This document shows, piece after piece, positions 1 to 8,007 of a stretch of DNA of 19,192 nucleotides. The translations under genes were made by a program, and so were the position numbers. This DNA comes from Schlegelella_A sp035493195. Lineage in GTDB: Bacteria > Pseudomonadota > Gammaproteobacteria > Burkholderiales > Burkholderiaceae_C. The stretch is taken from positions 1 to 19,192 of the forward strand of contig DATJIM010000252.1 in assembly GCA_035493195.1 (NCBI GenBank), read 5' to 3'. Numbering within the stretch: position 1 is the first letter of the stretch; each line of letters starts with the position of its first letter. Below the pieces are notes generated by a model, which worked only from the letters and a program-made list of their open reading frames with translations, did no database searches and had not been told where the DNA came from.

Positions 1-68
1 ACGCGGTCGTAGCGGACGCGCGCGGTGGCTCCAGGAGCGTCGACCGCGCTCGCGGCGGCCGCCGTCAT
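1..68 (-). CDS. 5' end of an unidentified fourth gene of the type III PKS operon (partial)
   Basis: An ATG at 68-66 on the minus strand overlaps the TGA stop of the FAD oxidoreductase gene (ATGA), and the frame stays open to the window edge. The 22 visible residues begin MTAAAASAVDAPG and continue ATARVRYDRV. The 4-bp overlap is the same arrangement seen between the two preceding genes, so translation is probably coupled and the product probably belongs to the same pathway. The visible piece is too short to assign: an Ala-rich start followed by a short RVRY stretch could open a hotdog-fold thioesterase or dehydratase, but that is only a guess. Confidence 0.6.
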   Translation of the reverse strand, partial: MTAAAASAVDAPGATARVRYDR

Positions 69-1303
69 GCGAACGCTTGGACGACGCGCGCTGCTTCCGG
101 CGCGCAGCGCGTCTTGTCGCTCCAGCGCGCGCCGGCGGTCAGGATCCCGGGCCAGCGACGCACGAGCGGCCACGCCACCGTCGCCGGCAACGGCGTCATC
201 GCGACGTGCGCGAACGCCGCAGCAACGGTGAGCCGGCGTGCGAAGCTGCGCCGCCACAGGCGCGCGTAGGCGCGCCGCGCCCCGCGCTGCGCTGCGACGG
301 CGGTCGCGATCGCGGTCAGCGCGGCGCGCTCCGGTGCGATCAGCGCGGCGAGCACGAACGCCGACTGCAGCGCCATGCTGATGCCCTCGCCCACGATCGG
401 ATGTGCCTCGCCCGCCGCGTTGCCGACGCGAAAGACGTCGTCGTCGGCGTCGACGCGAACGCCGGGACGAAGCGGCCCGCTCGCGAGCCACGCTCCTTCG
501 CGGGTCGCGGTCGCGAGCGCATCGGCGACGCCACGGCACTCGCCGCGCAGCGTCGCCTCGAACGCGTCGCCCGCGCGCAGGCCCGGATGCGCGGCGCGCA
601 GCGCGCGCAATCGATCGGCACGGACGCAGCCGGCGAGCGTGAGGACGCCGTCGTCGGCGACGACCATGCCGCCGTAGCCGCTCGAAAACGAGAGCACCGG
701 CAGCAGATCGGCGGCGAGCGATGCGCCGCGGAAGTTCGCCTTGAACGCGAACAGGTCGCCGGTGCGGCGCGCGTCGCGGCGCTCGTCGCGCTCCGAAGGC
801 AGCGGCTGCCACGAGCCGTGCGCCGCGACGACGAGGGCGGCGACGAGCTCGGCCTCGTCGCCGCTCTGGTCGCGCCGAACGCGCAGCACGAAGCGTCCCG
901 CGCTGCCGGTGATCGACTGCAGCGACCAAGGCTGCCAGCGCGTCGCGCCGGCCGCCGCGGCCGCATCGGCGAGCAGCGTGTCGAGATGCTCGCGGCCGAG
1001 CGCGCGACCGAAGCGGTGCGGACCCGCCGCGACCGGCAGCGGCGCCACGATCGTCTCGTCGCCGCGCATCAGCGCGACGCGGCGCAGCTCGCCGCCGGCG
1101 CGCTCGGCGAACTCGGCGCCGACGCCGAGCGCGTCGAGCAACGCGAGGTTGCTCGCGGCGACGCACTCGCCGCACACCTTGCGGCGCGGGAACGCCTGCT
1201 GCTCGACGAGCGCGACCGACCAGCCGGCGCGCGCGAGCAGCGCCGCGGTCGCGCTGCCCGCCGGACCGGCGCCGATGACGGCGGCGTCGAATGTCGTCGT
1301 CAC
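65..1303 (-). CDS. FAD-dependent oxidoreductase, geranylgeranyl-reductase-like family
   Basis: A 412-residue flavoprotein. The N-terminus carries a Rossmann dinucleotide fold with GAGPAG at residues 11-16, followed by FPRRKVCGE at 39-47, a signature of the geranylgeranyl reductase/ChlP-like group within the PHBH-type FAD monooxygenase superfamily. The second FAD-binding segment, GNAAGEAHPIVGEGI, lies at 294-308. Residues 350-412 form an Arg- and Ala-rich C-terminal region. Members of this superfamily hydroxylate aromatic rings or reduce isoprenoid double bonds; next to a type III PKS, ring hydroxylation or oxidation to a quinone is the likely role (inference). The GTG start at 1303 is chosen because it overlaps the methyltransferase stop (GTGA) and sits just ahead of the FAD motif. 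The same frame stays open further upstream, but there it only lies across the methyltransferase and PKS genes in another frame. The next gene overlaps its stop. Confidence 0.88.
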   Translation of the reverse strand: MTTTFDAAVIGAGPAGSATAALLARAGWSVALVEQQAFPRRKVCGECVAASNLALLDALGVGAEFAERAGGELRRVALMRGDETIVAPLPVAAGPHRFGRALGREHLDTLLADAAAAAGATRWQPWSLQSITGSAGRFVLRVRRDQSGDEAELVAALVVAAHGSWQPLPSERDERRDARRTGDLFAFKANFRGASLAADLLPVLSFSSGYGGMVVADDGVLTLAGCVRADRLRALRAAHPGLRAGDAFEATLRGECRGVADALATATREGAWLASGPLRPGVRVDADDDVFRVGNAAGEAHPIVGEGISMALQSAFVLAALIAPERAALTAIATAVAAQRGARRAYARLWRRSFARRLTVAAAFAHVAMTPLPATVAWPLVRRWPGILTAGARWSDKTRCAPEAARVVQAFA

Positions 1304-2019
1304 GCGGCCGGGCTGCGCCGCACGGCGCAGAAGCAGTGCGTGAATGGGCCGTCCTCGTACTCGGCGAGCTGCCAGGCGCCGTCGCCGAGCGGCCATGCCG
1401 ACGTCAGTTCGTCGCCGACGAAGCCGGCGCGCACGCTGACGACGCCGTCGTGCCGCGTCACGGCGCTCGCGCCGAGAAAGAGGATGAGGTGGCTGGCGGC
1501 GAGCGCCATGCGGCTGCGCCGCGGCTCGCACGCGACGAGCGCGTCGGCACGGCGCGCGCAGCCGGCGAGCAAGCTGCGCAGTCGAGCGCCGTCGAAGTGG
1601 TGGAGGAAGAGGTTGGCGACGACGGCATCCCAGCGCTCGCCGTCGTCGGCGCGCGCCCAGTCGAGGACGTCGGCGGTGAGCGGCCGCGCGTGCCAACCGC
1701 TCGCAGCGTAAGCGGCGACGGTCTCCGCGTCGACGATCGGCTGCTGATCGAGCAGGTCGACGTGAGCGCCGGGCCAGCGATCGCCACGGTGCCGCGCGAC
1801 GTCGAGCAGCAACCGGCCGTCGCCGCAGCCGATCTCGAGCAGGCGCAGGCCGCGGCGGCCTTCGCCGAGCGCGCGCGCAAGCGTGCGCTCGAGGATGCGG
1901 CGCGCACCCATCGCGGTGTTGACGCGGCGCAGGTCGCGGCGTGCGCGCTGCGCAGCAGGATCGTCGGCGGCGAGATGGTCGAGCGTCTCGGGCTCGAGGA
2001 CGCGCGCCAGCACCGTCAT
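1300..2019 (-). CDS. Class I SAM-dependent methyltransferase of the type III PKS operon
   Basis: A 239-residue protein with a class I methyltransferase core: motif I LEIGCGDG at residues 61-68, an acidic strand end around VDLLDQQP, and a motif IV-like segment WDAVVANLFLHHF. The leading 50 residues are helical and Arg/Ala-rich, typical of the cap in small-molecule O- or C-methyltransferases. It lies 15 bp after the type III PKS stop and overlaps the oxidoreductase start by 4 bp, so it very probably methylates the polyketide product or an intermediate; oxygen versus carbon as the target cannot be told. Some Streptomyces phenolic-lipid operons (srs type) also combine a type III PKS, a methyltransferase and a flavoprotein, but their methyltransferase is of a different, membrane-bound (isoprenylcysteine carboxyl methyltransferase-like) type, so this is an analogous rather than identical set. 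Confidence 0.85.
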   Translation of the reverse strand: MTVLARVLEPETLDHLAADDPAAQRARRDLRRVNTAMGARRILERTLARALGEGRRGLRLLEIGCGDGRLLLDVARHRGDRWPGAHVDLLDQQPIVDAETVAAYAASGWHARPLTADVLDWARADDGERWDAVVANLFLHHFDGARLRSLLAGCARRADALVACEPRRSRMALAASHLILFLGASAVTRHDGVVSVRAGFVGDELTSAWPLGDGAWQLAEYEDGPFTHCFCAVRRSPAA

Positions 2020-2034
2020 GTCCCGAGTCTTCGC

Positions 2035-3093
2035 TCAATCGACGCGCAGCAGCGCGCCGTGGCAGCTGAAGCCGGCGCCGAACGCGGTCAGCCACCACCA
2101 GCCGCCGGGCGCGTCGTCGGCGAGCGCGGCGGCGAGGACGAAGTAGACGAACGCGCTCGAGAGGTTGCCGTACTCGCGCAGCATCGCGGCGCTGTAGCGA
2201 AACGCCTCGCGATCGAGCTCGAAGCGGCGCTCGAGCGCGAGCAGCACGTCGCGGCCGCCGGCATGGACGATCCACGCCGCGACGTCGTCGCCATGCAGGC
2301 GGTTTCGATCGAGCACGGTCTCGAAGACGCGGTGCGCGTGCTCGGCCGCGAGCGTCGGCACCTCGCGGGTGAGGATGTTGCGCAGCATGCCGTCCCGCTG
2401 CTCGAACATCAGCGCCTTTCGCTGCGACGGTTCGAGCAGCGACGCGCCGTCGCGCCACTCGATCCGCCGGCCGCGCGACGGCGGCGTCGCCGACAGCACG
2501 GCGGCACCCGCGCCGTCGCCGAACAGGCACGCACTGATGAGAACACCGGGATCGTTGTCGAGGTACATCGCGGCGCTGCTGACCTCGACGCAGATCGAGA
2601 GCACGTGCTCGGCCGCCCCCGACGCGACGAGCGAACGGCCGAGCTGCAGGTTCGGCAACGCCGCCGCGCAGCCCTGACCGACGAGGTCGAACGCCTGCAC
2701 CGCCGAGCCGAGCCCGACGCGCTCGGCGACGTACCCGGAGAGGCCCGGGCAGAGATAGCCGGTGCACGTGCTGACGACGACCGCGCCGATGTCGCTCGGC
2801 GCGAGCCCGGCGGCCGACAGCGCGCGATCGGCGGCCGCAGCGGCGAGCGCGGGCGCGTTGGCGAGGAAGCGCCGATCGAGCGTGTCGGGATCGATCGCGA
2901 ACACCTCGTCGAGCGACGCGAGCGCGAGATGGCGCGCCTCGATGCCGTTGTCGCGTTGCAGGACCGTGCGCGCGATCAGGTGCGAGCGGGTGTCGAGCCG
3001 GGCGAACCAGTCGGAGCGCTCGAACGCGGCGAGGCATTCGGCCTTCGTGAAGCGATTCGGTGGCGTGGCGGTGCCGAGGCCGCGAATGAACAA
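2035..3093 (-). CDS. Type III polyketide synthase (chalcone/stilbene synthase family)
   Basis: A homodimer-type ketosynthase that condenses an acyl-CoA starter with malonyl-CoA units. Counting from the chosen start (352 residues), the catalytic triad is visible: Cys142 in QGCAAALPN, His277 in VHAGGRD and Asn310 in YGNLSS. The conserved FGDGAGA loop is at 191-197 and the C-terminal GFGPG-like loop appears as AFGAGF. Start choice: family similarity begins at FIRGLGTATPP, immediately after a TTG codon (3093-3091) preceded by AGGG at a 6-7 nt spacing. A GTG at 3168 (377 residues) is the main alternative; the frame also runs to 3249, but that extension would lie over the divergent operators and looks unlike protein. 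A weak -10-like GATACT lies at 3128-3123. The chemistry (alkylresorcinol, alkylpyrone, naphthalene or other) cannot be read from the sequence. Confidence 0.93.
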   Translation of the reverse strand: MFIRGLGTATPPNRFTKAECLAAFERSDWFARLDTRSHLIARTVLQRDNGIEARHLALASLDEVFAIDPDTLDRRFLANAPALAAAAADRALSAAGLAPSDIGAVVVSTCTGYLCPGLSGYVAERVGLGSAVQAFDLVGQGCAAALPNLQLGRSLVASGAAEHVLSICVEVSSAAMYLDNDPGVLISACLFGDGAGAAVLSATPPSRGRRIEWRDGASLLEPSQRKALMFEQRDGMLRNILTREVPTLAAEHAHRVFETVLDRNRLHGDDVAAWIVHAGGRDVLLALERRFELDREAFRYSAAMLREYGNLSSAFVYFVLAAALADDAPGGWWWLTAFGAGFSCHGALLRVD

Positions 3094-3174
3094 GGAATGC
3101 CCTGTGGCGAAGACGGTCCCGGAGTATCGACGCAAACCGCTCGGGGCCGCCTCGCCTGCGCCTGTCACGCCGGT

Positions 3175-3206
3175 GTCCGCACGCTGTCCGCGGACTGTCC
3201 GCGGAC
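3175..3206. promoter_or_regulatory. Tandem palindromic operator array, candidate enhancer for the sigma-54 regulator
   Basis: Three 11-bp units follow each other without gaps at 3175, 3186 and 3197: GTCCGCACGCT, GTCCGCGGACT and GTCCGCGGACC. Units two and three contain the perfect 10-bp palindrome GTCCGCGGAC, and together they form a 21-bp inverted repeat about a central T. Relative to the start expected from the sigma-54 promoter (about 3298) the array sits near -123 to -92, the usual place for an enhancer. The response regulator encoded at the end of the operon is the natural candidate to bind it. Its position between divergent operons means it could also influence the type III PKS operon. 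Confidence 0.6.
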
Positions 3207-3271
3207 CCTCGTCGCGCCCGCGTCGATCGGCCAAGTGCTTGTCAGCCAAGGCATTTGCGCCGGAGCTCGCA

Positions 3272-3287
3272 CGGCATGGCGCTTGCG
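3272..3287 (+). promoter_or_regulatory. Sigma-54 (RpoN) -24/-12 promoter of the export operon
   Basis: The sequence cGGCAtG, four bases, TTGCg matches the consensus TGGCACG-N4-TTGCW, with the invariant GG (3273-3274) and GC (3285-3286) at the required spacing (12 bases from first G to first G). Mismatches are the leading T, the C of CAC and the trailing W. Transcription would begin near 3298, 14 bases before the adaptor ATG at 3312. The operon it heads encodes a sigma-54-dependent activator, which supports the assignment. Confidence 0.65.
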
Positions 3288-3305
3288 AACGTGCGCTCGC
3301 AAGCG
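3280..3305. repeat. Inverted repeat across the -12 element and the predicted transcription start
   Basis: CGCTTGCG (3280-3287) is repeated in inverted form as CGCAAGCG (3298-3305), with 10 bases between. The left arm contains the -12 TTGC; the right arm starts at the predicted +1. It could be a repressor site or simply a chance repeat in GC-rich DNA. Confidence 0.35.
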
Positions 3306-3311
3306 ATCGCC

Positions 3312-4586
3312 ATGATTCCCGACACCTCCGCCCAGGACCGACCGATCGTCGCGGCGCAGCGCGGCTGGCGTCGCCGCTGGCCGCTCGTCCTCGCAGCTGT
3401 GGCCGCGGTCGTCGCCATCGCGGTCGCCGCGCCGGCGCTGCAGCGCATGCTGACCAACGAGCGCTCGGTGAGCGCGGCCCGGCTCGTCGTCGCGACGGTC
3501 GAACGCGGCCCGTTCGTGCGCGACATCTCCGGCGAAGGCCGCGTCGTCGCCGCGTTCGCGCCGACCGTCGTCGCTCCGCACGCCGGCACCGCCGAGCTCC
3601 AGGTGCACGCCGGCGACGCCGTTCGCAAGGACCAGGTGCTGGCGACGATCGCGAGCCCCGAGCTGACGAGCCGCCTCGCGCAGGAGCGGTCGGCGGCCGA
3701 CGCGATGCGCAGCGATGCGCTGCGCGCCGAGGTCGACGCGAGGCAGCGCCGCGGCGCGCTCAAGACGACAGCGGAGAACGCGCGCATCGACCTCGTCACC
3801 GCCGAGAACGACCTCGCACGCCAGCAGCGTGCGTTCGATGCCGGCGCCGTCTCGGGGATGCAGGTCGACCGCGCGCGCGACACCCTCGCCAAGGCGCGGA
3901 TTGCGAGCAGCACCGCGCAGTCCGCGCTCGGTCTCAGCGACGAGAGCCTGCGCTTCGACGTCGAGGCGAAGAAGCTCGCGCACCAGCGCCAGCTCCTCGT
4001 CGTCGCCGACCTCGAGCGCCAGGTCGCCGCGCTCAGCGTCCGCTCGCCGATCGATGGCCAGGTCGGACAGCTCTTCGTCGCCGAGCGCGCCAGTGTCGCC
4101 GCCGACGCGCAGCTGCTGACCGTCGTCGACCTGCGCGCTCTCGAAGTGCAGATGCAGGTGCCGGAGAGCTTCGCGCGCGACCTCGCGATCGGCATGCCCG
4201 GCGAGATCGGCGGCAACGGCCGCACCTGGAAGGCGGCGGTGAGCGCGATTTCTCCCGAAGTCGTGCAGGGGCTCGTCGCCGCGCGGCTGCGCTTCGTCGA
4301 CGCGACGCCCAAGGAGCTGCGCCAGAACCAGCGCCTCACGGTGCGCGTGCTGATGGACCGCCGCGACAACGTCCTCATGGTCCGCCGCGGCCCCTTCGTC
4401 GAGGAGTCGGGCGGCGCGTTCGCGTACCGCGTCGGCGACGGCTTCGCCGAGAAGGTTCCGGTCCGCCTCGGCGCGAGCAGCACGTCGCACATCGAGGTCC
4501 TCTCGGGACTGAGCGAGGGGGACCGCATCGTCGTCTCCGGCGCCGACGCGTTCGCCGGTGCGGCCCGCGTCGCGATCAGCCGTTGA
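3312..4586 (+). CDS. Periplasmic adaptor (membrane fusion) protein, HlyD/MacA type
   Basis: A 424-residue adaptor that would bridge the inner-membrane ABC transporter and the outer-membrane channel. It has an Arg-rich cytoplasmic start (DRPIVAAQRGWRRRW), a single anchoring helix at about residues 23-43, a first half-lipoyl/barrel segment (VVAPHAGTAELQVHAGDAVRKDQVL, in two parts, 87-110), a long alpha-helical hairpin at about 119-240, the second half-lipoyl segment with SPIDGQVGQLFV (245-256), then beta-barrel and membrane-proximal domains ending GDRIVVSGADAF. ATG 3312 is chosen over ATG 3276 because 3276 lies inside the predicted sigma-54 promoter; neither has a strong ribosome site. It is the first gene of the operon, 31 bp before the ATPase. 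Lack of RND pump genes and presence of the ABC genes place it with the MacA rather than AcrA group. Confidence 0.88.
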   Translation: MIPDTSAQDRPIVAAQRGWRRRWPLVLAAVAAVVAIAVAAPALQRMLTNERSVSAARLVVATVERGPFVRDISGEGRVVAAFAPTVVAPHAGTAELQVHAGDAVRKDQVLATIASPELTSRLAQERSAADAMRSDALRAEVDARQRRGALKTTAENARIDLVTAENDLARQQRAFDAGAVSGMQVDRARDTLAKARIASSTAQSALGLSDESLRFDVEAKKLAHQRQLLVVADLERQVAALSVRSPIDGQVGQLFVAERASVAADAQLLTVVDLRALEVQMQVPESFARDLAIGMPGEIGGNGRTWKAAVSAISPEVVQGLVAARLRFVDATPKELRQNQRLTVRVLMDRRDNVLMVRRGPFVEESGGAFAYRVGDGFAEKVPVRLGASSTSHIEVLSGLSEGDRIVVSGADAFAGAARVAISR

Positions 4587-4617
4587 TTCCTCTTCCATCC
4601 ACAAGGGTTCATTCGCC

Positions 4618-5319
<702 letters not shown>

Positions 5320-5325
5320 GTCGCG

Positions 5326-6657
5326 ATGGCGCGTCGGGTCCGTTCGCTCGCGGTGTTCGTCGCCGCCCTCGCGCTCCCGCTCGCCGCGGCGGCGCAGGTG
5401 CAGGACCTGCTCGACGCGTACCGGCTCGCGCGCGCCGGCGATCCGGTCCTGCGCGCCGCGGAGGCGAACCTGAGGAGCGTCGGCGAATTCGTCGTGCAGG
5501 CGCGCGCGCCGCTGCTGCCGCAGGCCGCCGCTGGCGTCGGCCTCGCGCAGACGCACGGCCCCGACACCAGCGTCAATGGCACGCTCGACAGCGTCAGCGT
5601 GCGCGCGCGCGACGTCAGCGCGAGCGTCAGCCAGGTCCTCGTCGACGTCGGCCAGTTCGCGCGACTGTCGGCGGCGAAGTCGCGCGAGAGCGCCGAGGCG
5701 GCCGCCTACCACGCGGCCGAGCAAGCGCTCATCGTCCGCGTCGCGCAGGCGTACTTCGACGTCCTCGTCGCACGCGACCTGCTCGCGACGACCGAGGCGA
5801 ACGAGGCCGCGTACCTGCAGCAGGTGACGCAATCGCAGGAGCGCTACCGCCAGGGGCTGATCGCAATGGTCGACGTCGACCAGGCGCGCGCGTACCACGC
5901 GTCGGCGCAGAGCGCGACGATCGCGGCGAAGAAGGCGGTCGGCGACGCGATCGAGGCGCTCGCCGAGATCACCGGCGTTCGCTCCGGGCGGCTGCGGACG
6001 CTGCGCGAGGACGCGCCACTGATCCGACCGGCGCCCGAGGAGCCGGAGGCGTGGGTCAGCGCGGCGCTCGCGGGCAACCTGCTGATCCAGGCACAGCAGC
6101 GCACGGTGCAAAGCGCCGGCCACCTCATCGAGGCGGCGCGGGCCGGCCACCTGCCGACCGTCAACGCGACGCTCGACGTCGGACGGCCGGCGTCGTGGCC
6201 GGGCGGCGACATCAGCGGCCGCGACGGCCGCACGGTGACGACGGTCGGCGTGCTGCTGCGCATTCCGCTCTTCACCGGTGGGCTGATCCAGTCGTCGGTG
6301 CGCCAGGCGATCGCGCAGCGCGACGTCGCCGACGCCGACCTCGAGTCGGTGCGCCGCCGCGTCGCGCGCGAGACGCTCGACCACCACAGCGACGTCATCG
6401 CCGCGATCGGCCAGATCGAGGCGGGCCGGATCGCGGTCGATGCCGCCGCCAAGGCGCTGGCGTCGACGCGCGTCGGCCAGCAGCTCGGCACCCACACGAT
6501 GACCGACCTGCTGCTCGCGATCCAGACGCTCAGCTCGGCGCAGGCGACGTACTCGGTCGCACGCCATCGCCTCGTCGTCAGCGAATTGCAGCTCAAGCAG
6601 TCGGCCGGCCAGGTGAGCGAGATGGACCTGCAGAACGTCAACGCGCTCCTGCGTTGA
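5326..6657 (+). CDS. TolC-family outer-membrane efflux protein
   Basis: 443 residues with an N-terminal signal peptide (MARRVRS, hydrophobic core to about residue 22, cleavage near AAA|Q at 23/24). The mature part shows the duplicated outer-membrane-factor layout: long Ala/Gln/Arg-rich amphipathic helices (QVTQSQERYRQGLIAMVDVD, and later ARETLDHHSDVIAAIGQIEA) alternating with short beta segments rich in Val, Gly and Thr (VTTVGVLLRIPLF). It forms the trimeric channel through the outer membrane. It begins 6 bp after the ATPase stop, so it is probably translationally coupled. No C-terminal extension or lipobox was seen. It should dock with the adaptor encoded at 3312. Confidence 0.9.
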   Translation: MARRVRSLAVFVAALALPLAAAAQVQDLLDAYRLARAGDPVLRAAEANLRSVGEFVVQARAPLLPQAAAGVGLAQTHGPDTSVNGTLDSVSVRARDVSASVSQVLVDVGQFARLSAAKSRESAEAAAYHAAEQALIVRVAQAYFDVLVARDLLATTEANEAAYLQQVTQSQERYRQGLIAMVDVDQARAYHASAQSATIAAKKAVGDAIEALAEITGVRSGRLRTLREDAPLIRPAPEEPEAWVSAALAGNLLIQAQQRTVQSAGHLIEAARAGHLPTVNATLDVGRPASWPGGDISGRDGRTVTTVGVLLRIPLFTGGLIQSSVRQAIAQRDVADADLESVRRRVARETLDHHSDVIAAIGQIEAGRIAVDAAAKALASTRVGQQLGTHTMTDLLLAIQTLSSAQATYSVARHRLVVSELQLKQSAGQVSEMDLQNVNALLR

Positions 6658-6679
6658 ATCGACCCACGAAAGGAAGACG

Positions 6680-7984
6680 ATGCTCGGCTACGAACTCGAA
6701 CTCGCGGTCAGGAGCTTTCGCCGCAACAAGGCGCTGACGCTGCTGATGGTGCTCGCCGTCGCGCTCGGCATCGGCGCTGCGATGACGACGCTGACCGTCT
6801 ACACGATCCTCGCCGCCGACCCGCTGCCGGGGCGCAGCCAGAACGTCTACATCGTCCATCTCGATCCGCAGGAGCTGGTCGACTACGTGCCCGGCGAGGA
6901 GCCCCAGGACCAGCTGACGCGCTACGACGCCGAGGCGCTGCTGCGCGAGCACCGCGCCGACCGGCAGGCGATGATGACCGGCGGCTGGGTCGCGATCCAG
7001 CCCGAGCACGCGCAGGTGGCGCCGTTTCGCGCCGAGGCGCGCTACACGTCGGGCGACTTCTTCGCGATGTTCGGCACGCCGTTCGTGTCGGGCAGCGGCT
7101 GGAGCGCAGCCGACGACGAGGCGCGCGCCCGCGTCGCCGTGATCTCGCAGTCGCTCGCGCGCAAGCTTTTCGGCGGCGCCGACGCGGTGGGGCGCACCGC
7201 GCGCATCGCCGGCGCCGACTTCCGCATCGTCGGCGTGATGGGGCCGTGGCGCCCCGTGCCCCACTTCTACGACCTCTACTACGGCAAGTACGCCGACGCC
7301 GAGAACGTCTTCCTGCCGTTCTCGACGTCGCGCGACCTCAAGCTCGAGCGCGACGGCACGCTCAACTGCTGGGGAACGCAGCGCTCGAAGGACCTGACCT
7401 CGCTCGACGCGAGCTGCGTCTGGATCCAGTACTGGGTCGAGCTCGGCAGCGCCGAGAAGGTCGCCGCCTACAAGCGCTATCTCGACGACTACTCGGCGGC
7501 GCAGAAGAGCGCCGGTCGCTACGAGCGGCCGCCCAACACGCGCCTGTACAGCGTCATGGACTACCTGCGGGTGCAGAGCGTCGTTCCCGAGGACGTCCGC
7601 CTGCAGGTCTGGCTCGCGTTCGGCTTTCTGGGTGTGTGCCTGCTCAACACGGTCGGGCTGCTGCTCGCGAAGTGCCTGCGCCGCTCGCCCGAGATCGGCG
7701 TCCGCCGCGCGCTCGGCGCTTCGCGGCGGCGCATCTTCGTCCAATTCCTGGTCGAGGCGGGCGTGATCGGGCTCGCCGGCGGCGCGCTCGGGCTCGTCGT
7801 GACGCTGCTCGGGCTCTGGGGCGTCCGTCACAACGGCGAGGCGTTCGCGCCGATCGTCTCGCTCGACTGGACGATGCTCGGCACGAACTTCGCCATCGCC
7901 CTCCTCGCCAGCCTCGCCGCCGGCCTGTTGCCGGCGTGGCGCGCGTGCGAGGTCACTCCGGCGCTGCAGCTGAAGTCGCAGTGA
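6680..7984 (+). CDS. MacB/FtsX-type ABC permease 1
   Basis: A 434-residue permease with the FtsX topology: first helix at about 19-42, a large periplasmic (MacB_PCD-like) domain at about 45-300, and three C-terminal helices near 306-330, 358-382 and 400-420. The cytoplasmic coupling segment SPEIGVRRALGASRRRIF (336-353) is the family's conserved contact with the ATPase. The periplasmic domain is larger than in its partner and carries Cys230 and Cys246, which could pair. The ATG follows AAAGGAAG closely, a strong ribosome site. Together with permease 2 it should form a heterodimeric membrane unit. Confidence 0.9.
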   Translation: MLGYELELAVRSFRRNKALTLLMVLAVALGIGAAMTTLTVYTILAADPLPGRSQNVYIVHLDPQELVDYVPGEEPQDQLTRYDAEALLREHRADRQAMMTGGWVAIQPEHAQVAPFRAEARYTSGDFFAMFGTPFVSGSGWSAADDEARARVAVISQSLARKLFGGADAVGRTARIAGADFRIVGVMGPWRPVPHFYDLYYGKYADAENVFLPFSTSRDLKLERDGTLNCWGTQRSKDLTSLDASCVWIQYWVELGSAEKVAAYKRYLDDYSAAQKSAGRYERPPNTRLYSVMDYLRVQSVVPEDVRLQVWLAFGFLGVCLLNTVGLLLAKCLRRSPEIGVRRALGASRRRIFVQFLVEAGVIGLAGGALGLVVTLLGLWGVRHNGEAFAPIVSLDWTMLGTNFAIALLASLAAGLLPAWRACEVTPALQLKSQ

Positions 7985-8007
7985 CGCCGCAACGCAGGAG
8001 CCCCGCC

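Noticed and set aside
1304..3037. N-terminal extension making the FAD oxidoreductase a 990-residue protein
   Set aside because: The added part is an Arg-rich out-of-frame reading of the two upstream genes on the same strand; the GTGA overlap at 1300-1303 gives a natural start.
3251..3268. AGGCATTTGC as a second sigma-54 element
   Set aside because: The GG and GC are too close together; the spacing is essential for sigma-54 recognition.
3255..3311. Earlier starts (TTG 3255, ATG 3276) for the adaptor gene
   Set aside because: Both would place coding sequence across the sigma-54 promoter; the extra residues do not resemble an adaptor N-terminus.
1291..3315. Long plus-strand open frame opposite the polyketide operon
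   Set aside because: Antisense to the methyltransferase and type III PKS, both with intact catalytic motifs; no start signal and no recognisable protein.
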